From positions 30,539 to 79,073 of the forward strand of contig JAMPBQ010000001.1 in assembly GCA_023666615.1 (NCBI GenBank): a stretch of 48,535 nt of DNA, given 5' to 3'. A program made the translations under genes and the position numbers. Below the pieces are notes generated by a model that saw nothing but the letters and a program-made list of their open reading frames with translations, searched no databases and was not told the DNA's origin. Of the stretch, positions 41,234 to 48,535 are shown piece by piece. Numbering within the stretch: position 1 is the first letter of the stretch; the number at the start of each line of letters is the position of its first letter. Source of the DNA: Clostridium sp. (GTDB taxonomy: Bacteria; Bacteroidota; Bacteroidia; Bacteroidales; Muribaculaceae).

Positions 41234-42997
41234 TTATTTTTCCGGTTTTTCCACAAGGGCTATGGCGAGTTCGTCTAGCTGTTTTTGGTCCAGCGGAGCG
41301 GGAGCGTCGAGCATAACGTCGCGGCCGCTGTTGTTCTTCGGAAATGCTATGCAGTCGCGTATCGAATCCAGCCCGGCGAAGAGCGATACCCAGCGGTCCA
41401 GGCCGTAGGCGAGGCCGCCGTGAGGAGGCGCTCCGAACTTGAAGGCGTTCATCAGGAAGCCAAATTGCTCCTGGGCCTTCTCGGGGGTGAATCCGAGTAT
41501 TTCAAACATCTTGGCCTGCAGTTCGCTGTCGTGGATGCGGATTGAGCCTCCGCCCACTTCCACGCCGTTTATCACCATATCGTATGCGTCGGCGCGCACG
41601 GCTGCGGGGTCAGTGTCGAGCATAGGTATGTCTTCGTCCTTGGGATGGGTGAAGGGATGGTGCATGGCCATAAGGCGCTGCTCTTCTTCGCTCCACTCAA
41701 ACATCGGGAAGTCCACAACCCAAAGGCATGAGAATTTGTTCTTGTCCCTCAGTCCAAGCTGGCGGCCCATTTCAAGGCGCAGCTCGCACAGCTGCTTGCG
41801 GGTCTTCATGGCGTCGTCGCCGCTGAGGATGAGTATCAAGTCGCCGGGCTCGGCCTCCATTTTCTTGGCCATGGCCTGAAGGACGTCCTGCGTATAGAAT
41901 TTGTCCACAGAGGATTTCACTGTGCCGTCTTCGCCGACGCGGGCATAAACCATGCCTTTGGCTCCGATTTGGCTGCGCTTTACGTATTCTGTGAGCTGGT
42001 CAAGCTGCTTGCGGGTATAGTGGGCGGCTCCCTTAGCGTTGATGCCGCCGATGTACGCCGCATTGTCGAACACACTGAACCCGTGTCCTTTGAGCACGTC
42101 CATCAGCTCTACAAACCGCATGCCGAAGCGGGTGTCGGGCTTGTCGCTGCCGTAATACTTCATGGCGTCGGCCCAAGCCATGCGGGGAAAGGGCTCGGTG
42201 AGCTCGATTCCGCGTATGGTCTTGAATAGGTGCTTGGCCATGCCCTCGAAAAGCTCGATGATGTCATTCTGCTCAATGAAGCTCATTTCGCAGTCGATTT
42301 GGGTAAATTCGGGCTGGCGGTCGGCGCGCAGGTCTTCGTCGCGGAAGCATTTCACGATTTGGAAATACCGGTCGATGCCGGCCACCATCAGAAGCTGCTT
42401 CAATGTCTGCGGACTTTGCGGCAGGGCATAGAATTGGCCCTGGTTCATTCTCGAAGGCACCACGAAATCGCGTGCGCCTTCGGGAGTGGAGCCAACGAGC
42501 ATAGGGGTCTCTATCTCCAGGAATCCCTTCGAGTCAAGGTAGCGGCGCACCTCCATCGTCATCTTGTGGCGCAGCTCCAGGTTCTTGCGCACCGGGTTGC
42601 GGCGTATGTCGAGGTAGCGGTACTTCATGCGCAGGTCATCGCCGCCGTCGCTGTTGTCCTCAATCGTGAAGGGAGGCACCTCGCTGGGATTTAGGATGTT
42701 GAGGCTTTTAGCCACAATCTCAATGTCGCCTGTGGGCATGTTAGGGTTCTTGGACTCGCGCTCCCTGACTGTGCCGGTCACTTGCACCACGTATTCGCGT
42801 CCGAGATGCGATGCCGCCTCGTTGAGGGCCGCGTCGTCGCTGCTGTCAAAAACCACCTGAGTTATGCCATATCTATCTCGCAAGTCGAGGAACGTCATTC
42901 CTCCCATTTTGCGGGCCCTTTGCACCCAAGCGGCCAGCGTCACTTCCTGGCCGACATTTTCGATGCGAAGCTCTCCGCAAGTATTAGTCCTAAACAT
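41234..42997 (-). CDS. aspS: Aspartyl-tRNA synthetase
   Basis: A 587-residue class II synthetase of bacterial type. N-terminal OB-fold anticodon domain (about 1-105), class II motif 2 ([18 protein letters not shown]), the bacterial insertion (GAD-like domain about 285-410) and motif 3 ([10 protein letters not shown]). Length is normal for the bacterial enzyme. A TAACTTTG promoter box is 40 nt upstream. The Asx-discriminating or non-discriminating status is not decided. Confidence 0.97.
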   Translation of the reverse strand: MFRTNTCGELRIENVGQEVTLAAWVQRARKMGGMTFLDLRDRYGITQVVFDSSDDAALNEAASHLGREYVVQVTGTVRERESKNPNMPTGDIEIVAKSLNILNPSEVPPFTIEDNSDGGDDLRMKYRYLDIRRNPVRKNLELRHKMTMEVRRYLDSKGFLEIETPMLVGSTPEGARDFVVPSRMNQGQFYALPQSPQTLKQLLMVAGIDRYFQIVKCFRDEDLRADRQPEFTQIDCEMSFIEQNDIIELFEGMAKHLFKTIRGIELTEPFPRMAWADAMKYYGSDKPDTRFGMRFVELMDVLKGHGFSVFDNAAYIGGINAKGAAHYTRKQLDQLTEYVKRSQIGAKGMVYARVGEDGTVKSSVDKFYTQDVLQAMAKKMEAEPGDLILILSGDDAMKTRKQLCELRLEMGRQLGLRDKNKFSCLWVVDFPMFEWSEEEQRLMAMHHPFTHPKDEDIPMLDTDPAAVRADAYDMVINGVEVGGGSIRIHDSELQAKMFEILGFTPEKAQEQFGFLMNAFKFGAPPHGGLAYGLDRWVSLFAGLDSIRDCIAFPKNNSGRDVMLDAPAPLDQKQLDELAIALVEKPEK

Positions 42998-43036
42998 AGA
43001 AAATATGATATTGTTTTACGTAAGCGTATTAACACG

Positions 43037-43044
43037 CAAAGTTA
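43037..43044 (-). promoter_or_regulatory. Promoter -7 box of aspS
   Basis: TAACTTTG on the - strand, about 40 nt before the aspS start. A TTTTG lies farther upstream than the usual spacing. Confidence 0.65.
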
Positions 43045-43077
43045 CGAAAAATAATTCATATTCCCCTCCAAAATCCA

Positions 43078-43563
43078 TTAGTTTTTTTGGATGGCCTGTT
43101 TGATGAGGGTGGAGGCCAGGGAGGGGTCGTAGCCGCGGCCGATCAGGAAGCGGAAGAGCTTTGTGCGCCCCTCGTAGGAGGAGATGGCGTCTGGAAGGGC
43201 GCGCATTTTGGCCTGTAGGGCGTGGCGGGCTATTTCCAGGTATTCTTCTTCGTTGATTTCGGAAAGGGCTTCGGCAATGGTGTCGCGGTCCACGCGCTTT
43301 GCCGCCAATCCCATGGCTATCTTGCGCTTCCCCCAATGGGCGAATCGGTATTTGTCGCGGGCGTATGCCCGGGCGAAGCGAAGGTCGTCGATGAATCTTC
43401 TTTGTTTTAGGGAGGTGATGATTTTGTCGGCATCAGCGGTGGATATCAGCCATTTGCGCATTTTTTCGCGCATCTCGCCTTCGCAGTGCTCGGCGGCGAC
43501 GCACATGTCTTCAAGGCGAGCGAGCGCCTGCTCTGGGGTGATTGTCTTTTGCTTTCTTATCAT
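43078..43563 (-). CDS. recX: RecX-type regulatory protein
   Basis: A 161-residue helical protein; ATG 43563 overlaps the prmC stop (ATGA), and the longer upstream frame runs into prmC. The three helical repeats of RecX are visible: EQALARLEDMCVAAEHCEGE, RRFIDDLRFARAYARDKYRF and EEYLEIARHALQAKMRA. RecX binds RecA filaments and limits recombination. Translational coupling to prmC is evident. Confidence 0.9.
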   Translation of the reverse strand: MIRKQKTITPEQALARLEDMCVAAEHCEGEMREKMRKWLISTADADKIITSLKQRRFIDDLRFARAYARDKYRFAHWGKRKIAMGLAAKRVDRDTIAEALSEINEEEYLEIARHALQAKMRALPDAISSYEGRTKLFRFLIGRGYDPSLASTLIKQAIQKN

Positions 43564-44408
43564 ATTGAGGCAATGGCGAATCGGCGGGCCCCCTTGTAAT
43601 CGCATTGTATCTGCGCGTCCTTGAATCCATCCTTCAAGAGAAGCCCTTGGATGGCCGAAGCGCATAGGGGATTGATTTCTAAGTATAGCTTGCCGCCGGC
43701 GCGCAGCGACTTGGCGGCGAATTCGGATATTGGCCGATAGAATTTCACTGGATCGGAATCCGGCACAAACAGGGCAGTGGCGGGTTCGTAGTCGGCCACG
43801 CGCGCATCCATTTGTGGTTTTTCGCTATCGAGCACGTAAGGCGGATTGCTCGCGATTATGTCGTAAGCGTTCTTTTCCGGCGTGAGTTTCAATGCGTCGC
43901 GGAGCTGAAAATCTACTCTCGACGCCTTGAGGAGGCTCGCATTTTCCTTTGCCTCGGCCAACGCATCAGGGCTGATGTCCACAGCCTCAACTTCCGCGAA
44001 TGGCAAATCCAGGGCCAGAGAGATGGCTATGCAGCCGCTGCCGGTGCCAATGTCCATAATCTTCAGATCGCTCTTGCTGTTCCAGTCGTCAACGATAATA
44101 TCCACCAGTTGGGCAGTCTCCTGGCGCGGAATCAGCGTGGAAGGATTCACGCTGAAGTATCTTCCGCGGAATAGGGCCTTGCCAATGGCATACTGCAAGG
44201 GCATGCCCTTCACCACCTTGTCGGCAATGTCGAACATGCGCTTTTCCGTTTCGGGGAGCAATTCGCGATTTCCGTTTATGGCAATGTCCACGGCTTTGTA
44301 TCCGCGCACATCTTCCATTATCGCCAAGGCCATAGCCCTCGCCTCGTCGGGGTCAACCGAAGGCTCCAGCATCCGCTGCAGATGCTGCTTCATGTCGCGT
44401 ATGGTCAT
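43560..44408 (-). CDS. prmC: Release factor glutamine methyltransferase
   Basis: A 282-residue SAM-dependent methyltransferase that methylates the GGQ glutamine of RF1 and RF2. N-terminal helical domain, then the SAM fold with DIGTGSGCIAISLAL and the signature NPPYV in IIASNPPYVLDSE. Length is normal. It lies 3 nt before the obg stop side and overlaps recX by 4 nt. Confidence 0.95.
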   Translation of the reverse strand: MTIRDMKQHLQRMLEPSVDPDEARAMALAIMEDVRGYKAVDIAINGNRELLPETEKRMFDIADKVVKGMPLQYAIGKALFRGRYFSVNPSTLIPRQETAQLVDIIVDDWNSKSDLKIMDIGTGSGCIAISLALDLPFAEVEAVDISPDALAEAKENASLLKASRVDFQLRDALKLTPEKNAYDIIASNPPYVLDSEKPQMDARVADYEPATALFVPDSDPVKFYRPISEFAAKSLRAGGKLYLEINPLCASAIQGLLLKDGFKDAQIQCDYKGARRFAIASI

Positions 44409-44411
44409 GGC

Positions 44412-45626
44412 CTATCGGTTGAGGTTGCTGTCGTCTTCAGGCTCGGGATATTCCTCCGCGTCCTCGTCCCATTCGTAGGCGTCATTACCCCACGAATCGG
44501 GGCTGATTTGCTGCAAATCTTCGGCTTCTTCTTCCGTAGGCTCGTACTCGAAGATGAAATTGTCCTCTTCGCGCACCCGGTGGTGGCCGTCGAGCGGGCG
44601 GTGGATGATGTCGGGCGTGGCCAGGCGATTGTTTTCGTCAGTGATGGCGCGCCACAGCATATCCTTCAGTTCGGTCAGGCCATAGCCTGTCACAGATGAA
44701 ATGAACACCGTGGGAATGTCGTTGGGCAGCGAGGCGCGTATTTGGTCTATAAGCTCCTCGTCCAGCATGTCGCATTTGGATATTGCCAGCACGCGATGCT
44801 TGTCCATAAGCTGCGGATTGAATTTCTCAAGCTCGCCCAGCAGCACTTCGTACTCCCTGCGGATGTCCTCGGCGTCGGCCGGCACCATGAACAGCAGCAC
44901 GGCGTTGCGCTCGATGTGGCGCAGGAACCGCAGTCCTAGGCCCTTGCCCTCGCTTGCGCCCTCGATGATTCCGGGTATGTCGGCCATAACGAAAGAACGG
45001 TTGTCGCGATAGCTCACGATGCCCAGCTGCGGCTCCATCGTGGTGAATGGATAGTCGGCTATTTTCGGGCGCGCCGAAGAAAGGGCGGAAAGCAGGGTGG
45101 ATTTTCCGGCGTTGGGGAATCCCACAAGGCCCACATCGGCCAACAGCTTCAGCTCAAGGATTACGCTCTTTTCGATGGCCGGTTCGCCCGGCTGGGCATA
45201 GCGGGGAGTGCGGTTTGTCGAGCTCTTGAAGTGCCAATTGCCCAGGCCTCCGCGTCCGCCTTTTAGCAGGCCCACTTCCTGGCCGTCGTCGGTCACTTCG
45301 CAAAGATACTCGCCAGTCTCGGCGTCGAAGACCACCGTGCCGCACGGCACCTCCACGATCACATCTTCTCCATCCTTGCCAAAGCTTCGTCCTCCTGAGC
45401 CGGCTTGGCCATTGCCGGCGAAAATATGCCTGCGGTACTTTAGCGGCAGGAGGGTCCACATGTTCTTGTTGCCTTTAAGGATAATGCTTCCTCCGCGGCC
45501 GCCGTCGCCGCCGTCAGGGCCGCCTTTTGGCACATACTTTGCTCTATGAAAATGCGCTGAGCCGGCTCCGCCTTTTCCGGAGCGGCATAATATCTTTACG
45601 TAATCTATGAAATTAGAATCGGCCAT
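44412..45626 (-). CDS. obgE: GTPase Obg
   Basis: A 404-residue ribosome-associated GTPase. The N-terminal glycine-rich Obg fold (about 1-158) has [20 protein letters not shown]; the G domain shows [11 protein letters not shown] (G1), [11 protein letters not shown] (G3) and ISKCDMLDE (G4, with SKCD for NKxD). The C-terminal 60 residues are acidic ([15 protein letters not shown]). A TAATTTTG promoter box is upstream. It precedes prmC in the same direction. Confidence 0.96.
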   Translation of the reverse strand: MADSNFIDYVKILCRSGKGGAGSAHFHRAKYVPKGGPDGGDGGRGGSIILKGNKNMWTLLPLKYRRHIFAGNGQAGSGGRSFGKDGEDVIVEVPCGTVVFDAETGEYLCEVTDDGQEVGLLKGGRGGLGNWHFKSSTNRTPRYAQPGEPAIEKSVILELKLLADVGLVGFPNAGKSTLLSALSSARPKIADYPFTTMEPQLGIVSYRDNRSFVMADIPGIIEGASEGKGLGLRFLRHIERNAVLLFMVPADAEDIRREYEVLLGELEKFNPQLMDKHRVLAISKCDMLDEELIDQIRASLPNDIPTVFISSVTGYGLTELKDMLWRAITDENNRLATPDIIHRPLDGHHRVREEDNFIFEYEPTEEEAEDLQQISPDSWGNDAYEWDEDAEEYPEPEDDSNLNR

Positions 45627-45698
45627 GGTCGTATATCTTTAAATTGTTTGTAATAATAACAATGTCAATCAGCTTTAGTTCGGAGAGAATTCTTTTGG

Positions 45699-45706
45699 CA
45701 AAATTA
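45699..45706 (-). promoter_or_regulatory. Promoter -7 box of obg
   Basis: TAATTTTG on the - strand, about 73 nt before the obg start; no clear TTTG element at the expected spacing. Confidence 0.55.
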
Positions 45707-45751
45707 TAAAAAAATTCCCTAACCATGAATTATTATCGCAACGAAACCAAA

Positions 45752-46785
45752 TCAGAAATCAGTCTCGGCAATCCATTTTGCGCATGCGTTCATTCTCTCA
45801 CAAAGAATTCGGCTTATGCCGTCTCTATTGATGCCAGGTTTGTATTGATTTAGGGCAAAAAGCAGCATTTTGCCATCAGCGCAATGATGAAAATCCATGC
45901 CTTGTGGCTTCTCCCTTGGCTGGAAACCATAGCCAATCACCTTTATTGCTCTGGCTCCAAGCATAATGCCCTCATTAAGCAGTCGTTTCTCTTCTTCGTG
46001 TATTGCAGGCGTCACAAGCACCCCTCCATTCTTGGCTATCCTAAAGATTGCAAATCTCTTTTTCTCCCATTCTACCTTTGAAAAGCTTCTGCTGAATTTG
46101 ATCTCTATTTTTTCGGGATACCTTAGCAATTGGGCATTGCCGAATGTAGGAAAATTGTGAGGCATAATGGATTTATTGTTTACGCTGGAGCTAAAATCCC
46201 AAAGATATTGGGGGCAATCCTTGGCGAAAAGATAGCTGCGAGTGAAATATCCGGGGTTGTTCCTCATAAGCCATAACCGGCGGGGATTATCTTTCACATA
46301 ATTGCTCCAAATGTCAAGCTGGTCTTTGCGCAATAGATTCTGTCGTTGAAGCCCTCTTCAAATATCGATTCTTCAGAAGGTGAAATTGGTTTTGATTTGC
46401 TTTTGAAGCATTGTGTTGATATTGTCTTTAGTCTATTCACATAAAATCCGAATGGCTCTGGGGTCGTTTCTGTTACCTGCATAATTATGTGGACATGATC
46501 AGGCATGATTACATATCTTCCCAGTTTTATAAAAGGAAATTCTTTTGAGAACTTGGATATTGCGTTGTATATAGCCCATCCGCTCCATGAAAACGCCACA
46601 TCTATCTCTTCGTTCTCTTTTTTTATTAGGTTGGAAAACAAAGGCACTTCCGCCGATTTTCGCTTTGAAAGTGTGATCATGTAGAAGCTTGGTGAGCGAT
46701 AGTTATGCCAAAGAGCCCTCCTGAGCTTGTTGCGCATAATCTTATGATAGAATTCCGGGGGGAATACTTGGGAAGGACTTTGCAT
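45752..46785 (-). pseudogene. RAYT (IS200-type HUH) transposase, frameshifted
   Basis: Two - strand frames together make one Bacteroidales RAYT protein. The first (46785-46294) carries the HUH motif PDHVHIIM with H97 and H99 and ends FEEGFNDRIYCAKTS. The second (to 45752) begins in the other frame with LRKDQLDIW and continues with NPRRLWLMRNNPGYFTRS. An expected FNDRILLRKDQLD is split near 46335-46341, consistent with loss of one base. RAYTs process REP palindromes; two such palindromes lie upstream. A sequencing error could also explain the shift. Confidence 0.85.
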
Positions 46786-46826
46786 GGGGAAGGGTTAATT
46801 TAAGCTGTATTTATGAAGGCCTGCAA

Positions 46827-46845
46827 TTCCGGCCTTTGGCCGGAA
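46827..46845. repeat. REP-like palindrome 1
   Basis: TTCCGGCC (46827-46834), TTT loop, GGCCGGAA (46838-46845): a perfect 8-bp stem. It lies about 40 nt upstream of the RAYT start and shares its layout with the palindrome at 46966. Confidence 0.65.
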
Positions 46846-46965
46846 CACGCGACACCACATCTTTTGCCGGCGCTTTACTTTGATTAAGAGGAATACGCGA
46901 AAGAGCTTTTGTTTAGGCTTGGATGGGCATATTCTCTTGTGTGGATTTTGATGTGGTTTAGGGTG

Positions 46966-46984
46966 CGGAGGCCGTAGGCCTTCG
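46966..46984. repeat. REP-like palindrome 2
   Basis: CGGAGGCC (46966-46973), GTA loop, GGCCTTCG (46977-46984): an 8-bp stem with one G-T, same GGCC core and loop length as the palindrome at 46827. Confidence 0.6.
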
Positions 46985-46993
46985 TGATTGGAC

Positions 46994-48052
46994 TTAAGTA
47001 TTGAAGGCGGTTACGCTTTTCATCAATTCGGAGGCGTGCTTGAAGTCCATGGGGGTGCCGATGTCGATCCAGGTGCCGTTGATGGGGTAATACGTCACTT
47101 TTTTGCCTTGGCTGATGGCCATTTCGATTAGGTCGGTGGCGTCGGCGCGCTTGTCGCGGGGCAGGCCTTTCAGCATGGAATTTGGGAAAATGTATATGCC
47201 GGCGTTGGCGAAATAAGAGTATGAAGGCTTTTCCTCTAGTCCCGCCACCCGGCTCTGGTCGGCCGGGTCAATCGATAGGATCGCGTACGGCACTGACACT
47301 TGGTAAGGAATGGCTGCGATTGTAATATCAGCCTCGTGATCGAGATGATGCAGAAACATATCCTCGTATGAAATTGTGGTGAGGACGTCTGAGTTAGTGA
47401 CGATCGTGTATCCGTCATCGGGCAGCGGCGCCAAAGATGCGGCGCCGATTGTGCCAAGGGGCTTGTCCTCCCTCAGGCATTCCACCTTCCCGCTCCATTC
47501 CGACTTAGCGGCGACGTGTTTTTCGATGCTTTGCGCTAAATAGTTGACGGTTATGTATATATGGTTGACGCCACAGGCCAGCAGCGCGTCAATGTTATAG
47601 TCGATTATTGGCTTTCCGCCCACTTCCAGCAATGGCTTTGGGGTGTGCGCGGTGAGGGGGCGCAGGCGCTCGCCCTTCCCTCCCGCCATCACTATGGCGC
47701 TGACAGGCAGGCAAGTGCGGCATTTTGACAAATCCAAGACGGAAATGATATGCCCTTCATTGTCAAGGCAAGGGATGAGCCTTATGCCGGCGTTGCGGCA
47801 GCGGCGTATGCCCCTTACGTCGCATGCCCCTTGGCTCAGGTACTTGAAATTTTTGTGCATAGCCATGCCCACAGGCGTATCGACGCCCGCGCCGCTCAGG
47901 AAAGCGCGGCGGAGGTCGCCCCCGGTCACGGTGCCCTTCATCACGCCGTTTTCGTCAACGGCGAAAAGGGTCATGGCTTGGCCGGAAAGATTGTTGAGCA
48001 TGCGCAGGGCCTCACGCATTGGAGCATTGGCGCTTATTATGTGCTTTTCCAT
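46994..48052 (-). CDS. CBS-domain nucleotidyltransferase (GlcN-1-P guanylyltransferase-like)
   Basis: A 352-residue protein. Residues 1-115 are two CBS motifs (MREALRMLNNLSGQAMTLFAVD; VRGIRRCRNAGIRLIPCLD); residues about 118-345 are a sugar nucleotidyltransferase with IVMAGGKGERLRPLT (119-133) and TPKPLLEVGGKPI (K139). The CBS-NTase order matches PtmE, the glucosamine-1-phosphate guanylyltransferase that opens the GDP-linked legionaminic acid pathway in Campylobacter. It overlaps the CMP-sugar synthetase gene by TAATG, so the two are coupled. The nucleotide and sugar specificity is inferred. Confidence 0.85.
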   Translation of the reverse strand: MEKHIISANAPMREALRMLNNLSGQAMTLFAVDENGVMKGTVTGGDLRRAFLSGAGVDTPVGMAMHKNFKYLSQGACDVRGIRRCRNAGIRLIPCLDNEGHIISVLDLSKCRTCLPVSAIVMAGGKGERLRPLTAHTPKPLLEVGGKPIIDYNIDALLACGVNHIYITVNYLAQSIEKHVAAKSEWSGKVECLREDKPLGTIGAASLAPLPDDGYTIVTNSDVLTTISYEDMFLHHLDHEADITIAAIPYQVSVPYAILSIDPADQSRVAGLEEKPSYSYFANAGIYIFPNSMLKGLPRDKRADATDLIEMAISQGKKVTYYPINGTWIDIGTPMDFKHASELMKSVTAFNT

Positions 48053-48535
48053 TATTTCGCTGTTTCTAAAAGTTTTTCGGCGATAAGCAGATCTATTGGA
48101 TGGTCTATGTCAATGCTTCGCTCGGCGGGCATGAGGTAGGGGGCGCGCTTGGCGAATGCGCCCATCGGCTTCTCTCGCAGCGACTTGGGGTTGATGACAT
48201 ATACCGCGCCATTCATTTCATAGGCGGGCGGGGCATCCTGCCTTCGCGTTATTAGGCCATCGCCTTTCGACACCTTCAAAAATCCGTTTTCATCGGGCTC
48301 AAAGCAATTGTAGTAGGGATTGGCCGAGCATTCCTTTACGCTCACCGCCATATCCACGTCGTCGCTGTACAGGGAAAGGCATCCAAGGATGTCTTCGGCA
48401 GTGCGCAAAGGCGATGTGGGCTGCAGGAGCACCGCGCAATCATATTCCAGCCCGTTGGCGTCGGCCCAGTCCAAGACGTCGAGCATGGCGTCGCGGCTCG
48501 ACGCCGTGTCGGTGGCCAAATGCGCGGGGCGCATG
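48052..48535 (-). CDS. CMP-nonulosonate (acylneuraminate-type) cytidylyltransferase, partial
   Basis: The C-terminal 160 residues of a NeuA/PtmB-type enzyme; the 5' part lies beyond the window. Visible motifs: RPAHLATDTASSRDAM, AVLLQPTSPLRTAEDI, AVSVKECSANPYYN, EMNGAVYVI and the end SIDIDHPIDLLIAEKLL. These enzymes activate sialic, legionaminic or related acids with CTP. With the adjacent CBS-guanylyltransferase, legionaminic acid is the best guess. The first ATG at the edge is internal, not the true start. Confidence 0.92.
   Translation of the reverse strand, partial: MRPAHLATDTASSRDAMLDVLDWADANGLEYDCAVLLQPTSPLRTAEDILGCLSLYSDDVDMAVSVKECSANPYYNCFEPDENGFLKVSKGDGLITRRQDAPPAYEMNGAVYVINPKSLREKPMGAFAKRAPYLMPAERSIDIDHPIDLLIAEKLLETAK

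Noticed and set aside
1-48535. CRISPR array or rRNA genes
   Set aside because: No regularly spaced repeats and no rRNA-like stretches were seen on either strand.

Overview
The window looks like a chromosome segment of a Bacteroidales bacterium with GC above that of Bacteroides itself. A Muribaculaceae-type gut organism is my inference, not something the sequence proves. The supporting evidence is the Bacteroidetes promoter (TTTG, about 20 nt, TAnnTTTG) in front of tRNA, host and phage genes, plus a class III fructose bisphosphatase, an SDR-type threonine dehydrogenase and a RAYT transposase of the Bacteroidales type. It has two halves: a prophage (1 to about 25570) and host chromosome (about 25573 to 48535).

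Prophage. The element enters from beyond the left edge, so its replication and lysogeny genes and its far attachment site are not visible. In order on the + strand: a partial gene, a terminase-associated gene and the large terminase (2-2484); a long AT-rich intergenic stretch and a structured leader (2485-3079); two genes of unknown function; a holin-like and a unimolecular-spanin-like gene (4448-5293); portal, PLD-like protein and head-connector-type genes (5272-9327); a GH24 endolysin (9329-9781); tail-completion-type genes (9778-10630). Next comes an accessory island (about 10700-12550) with a decayed mazF end, a hicAB toxin-antitoxin pair, a second structured leader and two small genes. 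The tail module follows: a 1487-residue tape measure, large tail/baseplate proteins and two fibre-like proteins (13531-24155). A tyrosine recombinase on the - strand lies against the 3' end of tRNA-Ser(GCU), the usual layout for an element integrated in a tRNA gene. I could not recognise a major capsid protein.

The most unusual structure is a pair of non-coding leaders (about 2853-3079 and 11873-12086) with the same order of complementary segments, A-hairpin-B-A'-B'-A''-ATG. Their segment sequences differ, but the pairings are kept in both copies. A/A' and B/B' interleave as a pseudoknot, while A' can pair instead with A'', which sits directly before the start codon. This looks like a two-state translational switch carried twice by one phage.

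Host half. tRNA-Ser; a probable - strand operon of a coiled-coil membrane protein, a GH31 glucosidase, riboflavin synthase and an unknown gene; tRNA-Thr(CGU); SDR threonine dehydrogenase facing a small outer-membrane barrel; a - strand run of membrane, envelope and housekeeping genes (ClC antiporter, polyprenyl sugar-phosphate transferase, tRNA threonylcarbamoyladenosine synthesis, gluconeogenesis, zinc ribbon protein, Nif3-like, aspS); then recX, prmC and obg. A RAYT transposase broken by a frameshift lies beside two REP-like palindromes. The right edge holds two overlapping genes of nonulosonic (legionaminic-type) acid activation, the second cut by the window end.
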